Source: Mesorhizobium sp. CA8 (GTDB taxonomy: Bacteria; Pseudomonadota; Alphaproteobacteria; Rhizobiales; Rhizobiaceae). Taken from it: 64,000 nucleotides of DNA. Under the pieces are notes generated by a model, which worked only from the letters and a program-made list of their open reading frames with translations, did no database searches and was not told the origin of the DNA. Shown in pieces: positions 50,725 to 59,134 of the stretch (positions within the stretch are counted from its first letter, which is position 1; every line of letters begins with the position of its first letter). Location of the stretch: assembly GCF_020164955.1 (NCBI RefSeq), contig NZ_JAIUHG010000028.1:1-64000 (forward strand), given 5' to 3'. The position numbers and the translations under genes were made by a program.

Positions 50725-52221
50725 CTAAGCAGGCACCTTGAGCGGCGCGCGGCGCTTGAGCCATCCCGAAAGCTTCTCCATCTGCGCGGCGAAGGACAAC
50801 AGCGTCTCCTCGTCGCCCGGCCGGCCGGCGGCCTGGATGCCGAGCGGCAGGCCGTCCGCCGTGACATGCACCGGCAGCGCGATCGAGGGCTGGCCGCTGA
50901 CATTCTGGATCGCCGGCCAGTGGGTGAACCACAGGCTCTTGTCTATCAACTGGCCGAAGAACGACTTGACCTTGAGCAGGCCTGTCAGATGCAATTTGTC
51001 GAGCAGGTTCTCGAGGAACTCGTCCGCGCCCTTGGCGTCCATCGAACCGCAGGCCAGTGGCGGGTGCGCGATGACCGGCATCAGCACGGCGTCGAACCGG
51101 GCCGTCTCGTCGATCAACTGCCGCGCCGTGGCGTTGAGCCGCTGCACGGCCTCATAAACTTCGCCGGCGGACAGCATTTCGCCGCGACGGGCGAGCACGC
51201 GGGTCGCCCGCTCGACCTCGCCGGTCACCGGGCGGCCGACGCGCCGCGCCTCGGCCCGCATCGTGCCGGCAACGGCCGCGGCGACACTCCGGCAGAAATC
51301 AGCGATGAAGTCGCGGCCGATGAAAGGCAGGTCGATCTCCTCCACCGTGTGGCCGCCTTCGCGGGCCAGCGCCACCGCGATGTCGAGCGCCTGGAGCGTC
51401 TCGGCCGAGATCGGCAGGCCGAGCGGCGACTTGCGGTAGACGGCGAGGCTGAGCTTGCCCGGGTCGCGCGCGGCGGCCGCGGCAAACGAGCCTTTCGGCG
51501 CGCGGGCAGCATAGGGCGAGAGCGGATCGGCGCCATGGGTGAGGTCGAGCAGCAGCGCGGTATCGCGCACCGAGCGGCTGACGGCGTGGTCGACGACCAT
51601 GCCGTACCAGCTTTCGCTGACGAGCGGCGTCAGCGGCACGCGGCCGCGCGAGGTCTTCAGGCCGACCAGCCCGCTGCAGGCCGAAGGCACGCGGATCGAG
51701 CCACCGCCGTCGGAAGCATGCGCCGCCGGCACAACGCCCGCGGCGACCAGCGCCGCCGAGCCGCCGGACGAGCCGCCCGTGGTGTGACCGGTGTTCCACG
51801 GGTTGCGGGTGATGCCGAAGCAGGCCGACTCCGTCATCAGCCTCAGCCCATGCTCGGGCGAGGTGCTGGTGGCGATCGGGATCAGCCCGGCGGCGAGATA
51901 GCGCTCGACCATCACCGAATTGAAATCGGCGGTGAAAGGCGGGATGCGGCTGCCGCCATGGATCGGCACGCCTTTGATGCCGATGCCGAGATCCTTGAGC
52001 GCGAACGGCACGCCGGCCAGCGGCAGCGTGCGGTCGATCGTTCTGGCCCGCGCCCGCGCGTCATCGTAAAGCGGCGTGGCAATGGCATTGATGTCCGGCC
52101 TTGTCGCTTCTGCGCGCGCGATCGCCGCGTCGACCAGCTCCGGCGGCGAGATTTCATTCCTGTGTACAAGCTCGGCAAGTCCGATCGCATCCTGTTCCCA
52201 AAGCACGCGCTCGATCGACAT
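50725..52221 (-). CDS. Amidase (amidase signature family)
   Basis: The 498-residue protein has the complete Ser-cis-Ser-Lys triad context: FALKDLGIGIKG supplies the lysine and GHTTGGSSGGSAALVAAG plus GGGSIRVPSACSGLVGLK the two serines. It hydrolyses an amide bond; the substrate is not predictable, and the context (argB, ECF sigma) does not help. No signal peptide is seen. The ATG at 52221 begins a normal N-terminal helix. Confidence 0.9.
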   Translation of the reverse strand: MSIERVLWEQDAIGLAELVHRNEISPPELVDAAIARAEATRPDINAIATPLYDDARARARTIDRTLPLAGVPFALKDLGIGIKGVPIHGGSRIPPFTADFNSVMVERYLAAGLIPIATSTSPEHGLRLMTESACFGITRNPWNTGHTTGGSSGGSAALVAAGVVPAAHASDGGGSIRVPSACSGLVGLKTSRGRVPLTPLVSESWYGMVVDHAVSRSVRDTALLLDLTHGADPLSPYAARAPKGSFAAAAARDPGKLSLAVYRKSPLGLPISAETLQALDIAVALAREGGHTVEEIDLPFIGRDFIADFCRSVAAAVAGTMRAEARRVGRPVTGEVERATRVLARRGEMLSAGEVYEAVQRLNATARQLIDETARFDAVLMPVIAHPPLACGSMDAKGADEFLENLLDKLHLTGLLKVKSFFGQLIDKSLWFTHWPAIQNVSGQPSIALPVHVTADGLPLGIQAAGRPGDEETLLSFAAQMEKLSGWLKRRAPLKVPA

Positions 52222-52361
52222 CGCCGCCCTCTTTTGGCGAAGACTATCTCATGAGCCTGTAAATCGGTATCGGGATTCGACAAGCCAATGGCACGACAAC
52301 CTTGGGGGACGAGGCTCTCCGCGCCCGTTGCAATTAAATCGCAATCTTCTAATTTGCCGCC

Positions 52362-52901
52362 ATGGGGCCTCAGGACATCAGCAAGCTGATCGTCCGGACT
52401 TCGATGAAGGACCGGGCTGCCTTCGATCTGCTCTACAAGCAGACCAGCGGGAAACTTTTCGGCGTCTGCCTTCGTGTCTTGAAGGACAGGGGAGATGCGG
52501 AAGAAGCGCTTCAGGAAGTCTTCGTCAAGATCTGGACGAAAGCGGATCGTTTCGCGGTTTCCGATCTGAGCCCGATTTCCTGGCTGGTGGCCATTGCGCG
52601 CAACCATGCGATCGATCGCATCAGGGCGCGGCGCAGTCCTTCCGCCAACATCGACGCCGCCCTCGACGTCGCCGATCCGACGCCGGGACCCGAGGCCATG
52701 GCTGTGGCAGGCGGCGAGACCGAACGCATCCACCATTGCCTTGACGAGTTGGAGAAAGACCGGGCGGCGGCCGTCCGGGGCGCCTATCTGAGCGGCGAAA
52801 GCTATGCCGAGCTGGCGGAGCGCTTCAAGATCCCACTGAACACGATGCGGACCTGGCTGCGGCGAAGCCTGCTCAAACTGAGAGAATGCCTGGAAAGATG
52901 A
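52362..52901 (+). CDS. ECF RNA polymerase sigma factor (SigK/ECF19-like)
   Basis: The 179-residue protein has region 2 (KDRGDAEEALQEVFVKIWTKA, then LVAIARNHAIDRIRARR) and region 4 (YAELAERFKIPLNTMRTWLRRSLLKL). The stop overlaps the anti-sigma gene start, so both are made in balance. The pairing with an RskA-like protein and a nearby fasciclin gene matches the SigK group of extracytoplasmic sigma factors. It likely responds to an envelope or redox signal. Confidence 0.92.
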   Translation: MGPQDISKLIVRTSMKDRAAFDLLYKQTSGKLFGVCLRVLKDRGDAEEALQEVFVKIWTKADRFAVSDLSPISWLVAIARNHAIDRIRARRSPSANIDAALDVADPTPGPEAMAVAGGETERIHHCLDELEKDRAAAVRGAYLSGESYAELAERFKIPLNTMRTWLRRSLLKLRECLER

Positions 52902-53614
52902 CGCTGGCGCAAGACAACGGACCGGACGGTGGAGGCGACGACCTACTCGCCGCCGAATACGTTCTTGGCGTTCTGGCCGCCGACGAACGCCAGATCGCAT
53001 CCCGTCGCATCGACACCGAGACAGAATTCGCCCGCCTGGTCGAAGCCTGGGAGGTCCACTTTGCGCCGATGGCCGCCGCCTATGCCGCGGTCGAGCCGCC
53101 GGCTTCTGTCAAGGCGGCGATCGATCGGCGCCTGTTTGCGTCGCCCGTCTCCACGGCGCCCGGCGGCGGCCTCTGGGCGAGCCTTGCCTTCTGGCGCGGC
53201 CTCGCCGCCGCGGCCATTGCCGCCCTGGCCGTCTATGTCGCGCTGCCTTACGTCAATCCGCCGGTCCAGGTGCCCGAGACCAGGCTGGTCGCCTCTCTGG
53301 CCGCCGACAACAGCAACGTCAAATATCTTGCGGTTTATGACGCCGCCCGTCATGAGGTCGGCCTGTCGCTGGTCTCCGGCGACCGCGGCGCCGGCAAGGA
53401 TTTCGAATTGTGGATGATCGAAGGCAAGAACGCGCCGGTCTCGATGGGCGTCATCCCCGCCGGCCCGACCGCGCGCATGCCGGTCACGCCCGCCGTCCAG
53501 CAGAAGCTCGCGCAAGGCGCCGTGCTCGCCGTCAGCCTCGAGCCGGCCGGCGGTTCGCCGACCGGCCAGCCTACCGGTCCGGTTGTTGCTGCAGGCGACC
53601 TGAAGGGCATCTGA
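52898..53614 (+). CDS. Anti-sigma factor, RskA-like
   Basis: The 238-residue protein has an N-terminal zinc-free anti-sigma region (LLAAEYVLGVLAADERQIASRR), a single membrane segment (about residues 91-112) and the periplasmic RskA domain (DFELWMIEGKNAPVSMGVIP). It should hold the ECF sigma factor until regulated proteolysis. The start at 52898 gives an ATGA overlap; an in-frame ATG at 52886 adds four residues. Confidence 0.9.
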   Translation: MTLAQDNGPDGGGDDLLAAEYVLGVLAADERQIASRRIDTETEFARLVEAWEVHFAPMAAAYAAVEPPASVKAAIDRRLFASPVSTAPGGGLWASLAFWRGLAAAAIAALAVYVALPYVNPPVQVPETRLVASLAADNSNVKYLAVYDAARHEVGLSLVSGDRGAGKDFELWMIEGKNAPVSMGVIPAGPTARMPVTPAVQQKLAQGAVLAVSLEPAGGSPTGQPTGPVVAAGDLKGI

Positions 53615-53697
53615 CCCTGATCGTGACATCATCAAAGACTAATGAAGTCTATATCATATCTTGTTTGGATAGGGAAAGTTCGCTATCGCCGCCCGGC

Positions 53698-53721
53698 GGG
53701 GCGGACAAAATGAAGCGCCCC
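53698..53721 (+). terminator. Hairpin between rskA and the fasciclin gene
   Basis: GGGGCG pairs with CGCCCC across a 12-base loop, followed by GAATAAAAT. It may end the sigma/anti-sigma transcript. Confidence 0.35.
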
Positions 53722-53742
53722 GAATAAAATCGCGCGACATTC

Positions 53743-53770
53743 GTGAAACTAACCTCTTTCGATCCCGTAT
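53743..53770 (+). promoter_or_regulatory. Candidate ECF-type promoter of the fasciclin gene
   Basis: GTGAAACT and CGTAT are separated by 15 bp, 50 bp before the ATG, in an otherwise GC-poor gap. The elements resemble ECF -35/-10 boxes, but I found no clear second copy before the sigma gene, so assignment to that sigma factor is weak. Confidence 0.25.
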
Positions 53771-53819
53771 CTCCTCGCGTTCCCAAGACGGGAAGAAACA
53801 ACCAGAGGAGACTGACACC

Positions 53820-54377
53820 ATGCGCAAACTCGCCACCCTTTTGCTTGCCTCCACACTCGGCCTTTCGGCGCTCGGCGCCGTTGCTTACGCCGCCAATCCC
53901 ATGGTCGGCGGCGCGCCGATGTATGCGAAGAAGAACATCATCGAGAATGCCGTAAATTCGAAGGACCACACCACGCTGGTCGCCGCCGTCAAGGCCGCCG
54001 GCCTCGTCGACACGCTGCAGGGCGCCGGTCCCTTCACCGTCTTCGCGCCGACCAACGAAGCCTTTGCGGCGCTGCCCGCCGGCACGGTCGACACGCTGCT
54101 CAAGCCCGAGAACAAGGACAAGCTGACCAGGGTGCTCACCTGCCATGTCATCGCCGCCAAGGCGCTGGCCACCGATGTCGCCAAGATGGCCAAGGCCGAT
54201 GGCGGCGCGCACCAAGTCAAGACCGTCGGCGGCTGCGGGCTGACGCTGAAGGCGGAGAAGGGCAAGGTCACCGTCACCGACGAGAACGGCAATGTCGCCC
54301 ATGTCACCATCGCCGACGTCCGCCAGTCGAACGGCGTCATCCACGTCATCGACAAGGTTCTCTTGCCGAAGATGTAA
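53820..54377 (+). CDS. Secreted fasciclin (FAS1) domain protein
   Basis: The 185-residue protein has a signal peptide (cut after AYA, about residue 23) and one FAS1 domain. The two conserved boxes are FTVFAPTNEAFAALP and the YH-type segment read here as VLTCHVIAAKAL, ending VIHVIDKVLLPKM. FAS1 proteins act in adhesion or envelope stress. It has a strong AGAGGAG ribosome site. In mycobacteria SigK controls fasciclin proteins MPT70/MPT83; the same linkage is seen here. Confidence 0.92.
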   Translation: MRKLATLLLASTLGLSALGAVAYAANPMVGGAPMYAKKNIIENAVNSKDHTTLVAAVKAAGLVDTLQGAGPFTVFAPTNEAFAALPAGTVDTLLKPENKDKLTRVLTCHVIAAKALATDVAKMAKADGGAHQVKTVGGCGLTLKAEKGKVTVTDENGNVAHVTIADVRQSNGVIHVIDKVLLPKM

Positions 54378-54604
54378 CAAAGCGGACCTAGCCGGCGAAG
54401 ACATGGCTGAGCGCCGGCCGCGACATTCAAGATCGCGCCGCCGGCAAGAGTGTGCTCCGCGCCGTTCCATAGAGGAGGCGCGGAGCAGCAGCCGGAGCCA
54501 GGAAGGTTTCTGTCCGGAATTGCTCGACCAGGAGATGGGGCGTCACCGGCTTTTGATTTCCGGACGGCGCTCTATCTTGGCAAAATGCGTCAGGAGGAAC
54601 GGCC

Positions 54605-55108
<504 letters not shown>

Positions 55109-55122
55109 TCTCTCCAAAAGAA

Positions 55123-55156
55123 TGACCCCGGAAATCGTCGCCGATTTCCGGGGTCA
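55123..55156. terminator. Bidirectional hairpin between msrB and the MFS gene
   Basis: Perfect 15-bp arms (TGACCCCGGAAATCG and its complement) surround a TCGC loop between two convergent genes. It probably ends both transcripts. Confidence 0.75.
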
Positions 55157-55190
55157 CGCGTTGAGGAAACCAGGCGGGGGTTCCGGCTCC

Positions 55191-56804
55191 TCAATGGCCT
55201 CCGCCGCCACCGCCGCGCTGCTGCGCCGGCTTGTTGATGAACAGCACGAAAAATCCGAGCGAGGCGAAGAGCACGGTCAGCATCATGAACACGTCCATGA
55301 AGGACAAAAGCGCCGCCTGCTGGTGCACCATGCCCGATAGCTTCGAGACCGCAGCGCTTGTGGCGTCGAGGCCAGCGGTCTGCTCGAAATTCCGCGTCAT
55401 GTTCTGCAGCTTGGTCTGCGCCGCCTCGCTGCCCCACTGCACATGCTCGGAGAGCCGCGCATAGTGGAAGGCGTTGCGGTCGATCAGCACCGTGTTGATC
55501 ACCGCGAGGCCGACGGCGCCGCCGAGGTTGCGGGTCAGGTTGAACAGGCCCGACGCATTCTTCAGCCGCTCCGGCGGCAAGGTGCCGAGCGCGATGTTGT
55601 TGATCGGCACCATGCACAGCATCATCGAGCAGCCGCGCAGGATCTGCGGGATCAACAGCTCATAGAAATCCCAGTCGGCGGTGAGATGCGTCATCCACCA
55701 GGTGCCGGTGGCGAAACCCACGAAGCCGATCATCATCATCAGCCTGAGATCGATCTTGTTCGACAGGATGCCGGCGACGGGCGCGGTGAAGAACATCGCC
55801 AGACCGCTGACGAACAGCGCCTCGCCGATCATCATCGAATCGTAGCCGCGGATGCGCCCGAGGAACACCGGATAGAGATAGGTGAGCCCGTAAAGCCCGA
55901 TGCCGACGACGAAGGAGAACAGCGAACCGAAGGCGAAGTTGACGTTGCTGAAGGCCCTCAGATCGACGATCGGTTCCTCGGCGGTGAAGACGCGCCAGAA
56001 GAAGATGACGCCGCCGACGGTCATGATGATGGCGCAGGCAAAAACCGCCGGCTCCTGCAGCCAGTCATGGTTCGGGCCTTCCTCCAGCACATATTCCATG
56101 CAGCCGAGGAAAGCGGCCATGCCGATCAGGCCCCACCAGTCGAACTTGGAGAACAGTTTCAGGTTGGGCTTGTCGAAATCGATCAGCGACCAGGCTGCCG
56201 TCGCCACCAGAATGCCGGGCACGACATTGATCAGGAACAGCCAGTGCCAGGACATGGCATGGCTGATATAGCCGCCCACCGTCGGGCCGATCGTCGGCGC
56301 CAGCGTCGCCACCAGGCCGATCATCGGCGAGACGACGGCGCGCTTGGAGGGCGGGAAGATGGTGAAGGCGGCCGCGAACACGCTGGGGATCATGCCGCCG
56401 CCGATGAAACCCTGGATGGCGCGGTAGACGATCATCTGGTCGATATTGGTGGCGGTGGCAGCGAGCGCGCTGGCCGCGGTGAAGCCGACCGCCGCGGTGG
56501 TGAACAGCACGCGCGTCGACAGCATGCGGCTGAGGAAGCCCGACAGCGGGATCATCACCACCTCGGCGATCAGATAGGCGGTCTGCACCCACGGGATCTC
56601 GTCGGAGCTGGCGCTCAGGCCCGCCTGGATTTCCGATAGCGAGGCCGAGACGATCTGGATGTCGAGGATCGCCATGAACATGCCGAACACCATCGCCAGG
56701 AAGGCGACGACGCGGCGCACAGGCATATGGTCCGCGGGCAGGGCCGGCGCGGCAGCGACCGGACGTGCGGGCATTGCTCCTGCGGTGATGGTTGCGGTTG
56801 CCAT
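55191..56804 (-). CDS. emrB: DHA2 family MFS efflux pump (EmrB-like)
   Basis: The 537-residue protein has fourteen predicted helices and the DHA2 motifs FGMFMAILDIQIVSASLSEI (helix 1), WVQTAYLIAEVVMIPLSG and GPTVGGYI (motif C-like). It expels lipophilic compounds in a tripartite complex with the EmrA-like adaptor encoded 120 bp upstream in the same direction. The C-terminus is a Gly/His-rich tail. The gene pair is divergent from a TetR regulator. Confidence 0.94.
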   Translation of the reverse strand: MATATITAGAMPARPVAAAPALPADHMPVRRVVAFLAMVFGMFMAILDIQIVSASLSEIQAGLSASSDEIPWVQTAYLIAEVVMIPLSGFLSRMLSTRVLFTTAAVGFTAASALAATATNIDQMIVYRAIQGFIGGGMIPSVFAAAFTIFPPSKRAVVSPMIGLVATLAPTIGPTVGGYISHAMSWHWLFLINVVPGILVATAAWSLIDFDKPNLKLFSKFDWWGLIGMAAFLGCMEYVLEEGPNHDWLQEPAVFACAIIMTVGGVIFFWRVFTAEEPIVDLRAFSNVNFAFGSLFSFVVGIGLYGLTYLYPVFLGRIRGYDSMMIGEALFVSGLAMFFTAPVAGILSNKIDLRLMMMIGFVGFATGTWWMTHLTADWDFYELLIPQILRGCSMMLCMVPINNIALGTLPPERLKNASGLFNLTRNLGGAVGLAVINTVLIDRNAFHYARLSEHVQWGSEAAQTKLQNMTRNFEQTAGLDATSAAVSKLSGMVHQQAALLSFMDVFMMLTVLFASLGFFVLFINKPAQQRGGGGGGH

Positions 56805-56924
56805 GTCATGGCCTCCCTAGGCAAGTCTCGAGGACAGGCGCGTGGCGGTCCCGGATTGCCTCGAAACGGATAAAGCAGGCTGGGCGGCTCGGCGCTCGCG
56901 AATGGCCACCGAACCGCCCCCCAA

Positions 56925-58118
56925 TCAGTTGGTCGTCGAGGCCGGCGCGGTGCGGCTGTCGACCGCGACGACGACGCTCAAGCCGGCGCGCAGCTTGCCG
57001 GTCTTCAAGACGTCGGCCGGCACGTCGATGCGCACGGGCACGCGCTGAACCACCTTGGTGAAGTTGCCAGTGGCGTTTTCCGGCGGCAGCAGCGAGAACA
57101 CCGCGCCCGAAGCCGGCGCCAGCGAGGAGACCGTGCCTTCGAAGGTCTGCCCGTCGATCGCGTCGACGGTGATGCGCACCTTCTCGCCGGGCACCATGCG
57201 GCCAAGCTGCGTCTCCTTGAAGTTGCCGACGATGTAGAGCTTGTCCATCGGCACAACGACGGCGAGCTTCTGGCCGGGGCTGACGAGGTCGCCTTGCTCG
57301 ACAGAGCGGTTGCCGACGACGCCGTCATAGGGCGCCTTCAGCACGGTGAAGGAGAGGTCGCGCAGGGCCTTGTCGCGGGTGAGCTGCAGCGAGGCAAGCG
57401 TCGAGGCCGACTCCGCGCGCTGCGCTTCCAGCACGCCGATATTGGCCTGCGCCGCGGCGATCTGCGCGTCGGCGCCGACAAGGGCAGCCTTGGCCTGGTC
57501 GAGCGCGGTCTGCGCGTCATCGAGCTGCGCCTGCGTACCGACATGGGTCTTGACCAGCTGCGCCGCGCGGTCCTGGGCGCGCGCCGCATTGTCGGCGGCG
57601 GCCTGATCCGCGATCTTCTGCGCCTGGGCCTGCGACAGCGAAGCCTGGGCGGCCTTGGTCTGGGCGTCGATGCGGTCGAGCGTCTTCGCCAAGGTGGCGA
57701 TCTGCGCCTCGGCCTGGGCGACCGCGATCTTGTAGTCGCCATTGTCGATGACGAACAGCGGATCGCCGGCCTTGACCTTTTGGTTCTCGCTCACCAGCAC
57801 CTTGTCGATGTAACCGGATATTTTCGGCGACACGAACGACATATCGGCCTGGACATAGGCGTCGTCGGTGGAGATCATGAACCGACCGTCGGTCCAATAG
57901 TTATACCCGTACCAGGAGCCGGCGCCGAGCAGGGCAAGGCCGATGATCGGCAAAAGGAAAGAGCGGACAGAGCGCTTTTTCTTGGCCGGTGCTTCAGCCG
58001 CGGGTGTCGCAACGGGAGCGGCGGGCTGGACAGGAACTTCCGGCGCTTCGGTCGAAGGCTGGACCTTGGCGTTGGGAAAAGAGCGGACTTCGGCGGTGGC
58101 GGGCGCGTTCGAGGACAT
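56925..58118 (-). CDS. emrA: HlyD family secretion adaptor (EmrA-like)
   Basis: The 397-residue protein has one membrane anchor (about residues 54-71), biotinyl/lipoyl-like halves (GYIDKVLVSENQKVKAGDPLFVI) and a long alpha-hairpin rich in Ala/Gln (about 130-250). The barrel domain ends VPVRIDVPADVLKTGKLRAGLSV. It bridges the EmrB-like pump to an outer-membrane channel. It is first gene of the pump operon and lies under the two GAACCG operators. Confidence 0.94.
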   Translation of the reverse strand: MSSNAPATAEVRSFPNAKVQPSTEAPEVPVQPAAPVATPAAEAPAKKKRSVRSFLLPIIGLALLGAGSWYGYNYWTDGRFMISTDDAYVQADMSFVSPKISGYIDKVLVSENQKVKAGDPLFVIDNGDYKIAVAQAEAQIATLAKTLDRIDAQTKAAQASLSQAQAQKIADQAAADNAARAQDRAAQLVKTHVGTQAQLDDAQTALDQAKAALVGADAQIAAAQANIGVLEAQRAESASTLASLQLTRDKALRDLSFTVLKAPYDGVVGNRSVEQGDLVSPGQKLAVVVPMDKLYIVGNFKETQLGRMVPGEKVRITVDAIDGQTFEGTVSSLAPASGAVFSLLPPENATGNFTKVVQRVPVRIDVPADVLKTGKLRAGLSVVVAVDSRTAPASTTN

Positions 58119-58147
58119 AGCGATCTCTCTGGAATGTCAGTCAGACT

Positions 58148-58161
58148 GAACCGTTCGGTTC
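58148..58161. promoter_or_regulatory. TetR operator 1 (emrA side)
   Basis: Perfect inverted repeat GAACCG-TT-CGGTTC, 30 bp before the emrA start. The same half-sites recur at 58210. Confidence 0.7.
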
Positions 58162-58209
58162 GAATTGGAGATTGACATAGCGCGGAAAGAGGACCATATC
58201 AAGAGGAAA

Positions 58210-58227
58210 TCGAACCGAGCGGTTCGA
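58210..58227. promoter_or_regulatory. TetR operator 2 (regulator side)
   Basis: Perfect inverted repeat TCGAACCG-AG-CGGTTCGA, 25 bp before the TetR gene start and centred 64 bp from operator 1. It would allow autorepression as well as pump control. Confidence 0.72.
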
Positions 58228-58251
58228 AATATTTTTCAAGGAACGACTTCC

Positions 58252-58950
58252 ATGGTCGACACGACAGCCGGTAGCGATCTGCTCGACTTACGCAAGGGCC
58301 GCCCGGCGGCCGGGCAGGATCCCGTAAAAAGGGCCCAGATCATCGAGGGCGCCCGCCGCGTCTTTATAGACAAGGGCTTTGAAGCGGCCTCGATGAACGA
58401 CATCACGCGCGAGGCCGGCGTCTCCAAGGGCACGATCTACGTCTATTTCGAGAACAAGGAAGAGCTGTTCGAGGCGCTCATCGAGGAAGAGCGCGGCACC
58501 ATCTTCAAGAACATGTATGAAGTGCTCGACCATTTCGACGACCTGCGCAAGACGCTGGTGAAGTTCGGCACCGTGCTTTCGCTGAAGATCACCTCGGCCA
58601 AAGTCATCCAGGCCCAGCGCACCGTGGTCGGCGCGGCCGATCGGATTCCGGAGCTTGGCGCGCGCTTCTACGAACGCGGTCCCAAGCGCGGCCACGACAA
58701 GGTCATGGCCTTCCTCAACGAAGCCGTCGAACGCGGCCTGCTTCAGATCGCCGACGTCGACCTTGCCGCCTACCAGTTCACCGAGCTTTGCCTCGCCGGC
58801 CTGTTCCGCCAGTGCATCTTTTCCTATCGCACGAAAGCGCCGAGCCAGGCGGAGATCGAGCACGTCGTGACGTCCGGCGTCGAAGTGTTTCTCAAGGCCT
58901 ATGCCACGGAAAAATTCTTCGCCGAGGAACGGGCGTTGCAATCGGCCTGA
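58252..58950 (+). CDS. TetR/AcrR family repressor of the emrAB-like pump
   Basis: The 232-residue protein has a TetR helix-turn-helix (ASMNDITREAGVSKGTIYVYF, about residues 46-66, here split by the conserved Gly) and a C-terminal ligand domain of the AcrR-like kind. The ATG at 58252 follows AAGGAACG; an in-frame codon at 58165 would run through operator 2 and is rejected. Divergent layout with the pump and two matching palindromes support the repressor role. Positions 58951-59134 hold nothing recognisable. Confidence 0.92.
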   Translation: MVDTTAGSDLLDLRKGRPAAGQDPVKRAQIIEGARRVFIDKGFEAASMNDITREAGVSKGTIYVYFENKEELFEALIEEERGTIFKNMYEVLDHFDDLRKTLVKFGTVLSLKITSAKVIQAQRTVVGAADRIPELGARFYERGPKRGHDKVMAFLNEAVERGLLQIADVDLAAYQFTELCLAGLFRQCIFSYRTKAPSQAEIEHVVTSGVEVFLKAYATEKFFAEERALQSA

Positions 58951-59134
58951 CCGTTCGGGCATGCGGATTCCGGAGCGCAAAGGGCGAAGCTGAAGGGTCG
59001 CGAGGCGTCGCCGCGAAATCCATCGGTGCGGTCTGCCTCGACCGCGAAGACCGGCCTGAAGACCCCCCTCTCAAAATATCGATCGGCATCGTCCGGCAGG
59101 CGCTTTCGGAAGGACCTGTTAACCATCGCTTCCT

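Noticed and set aside
53743..53770. Firm assignment of the fasciclin promoter to the adjacent ECF sigma factor
   Set aside because: I could not find a matching second site before the sigma gene, so it is only listed as a weak candidate.
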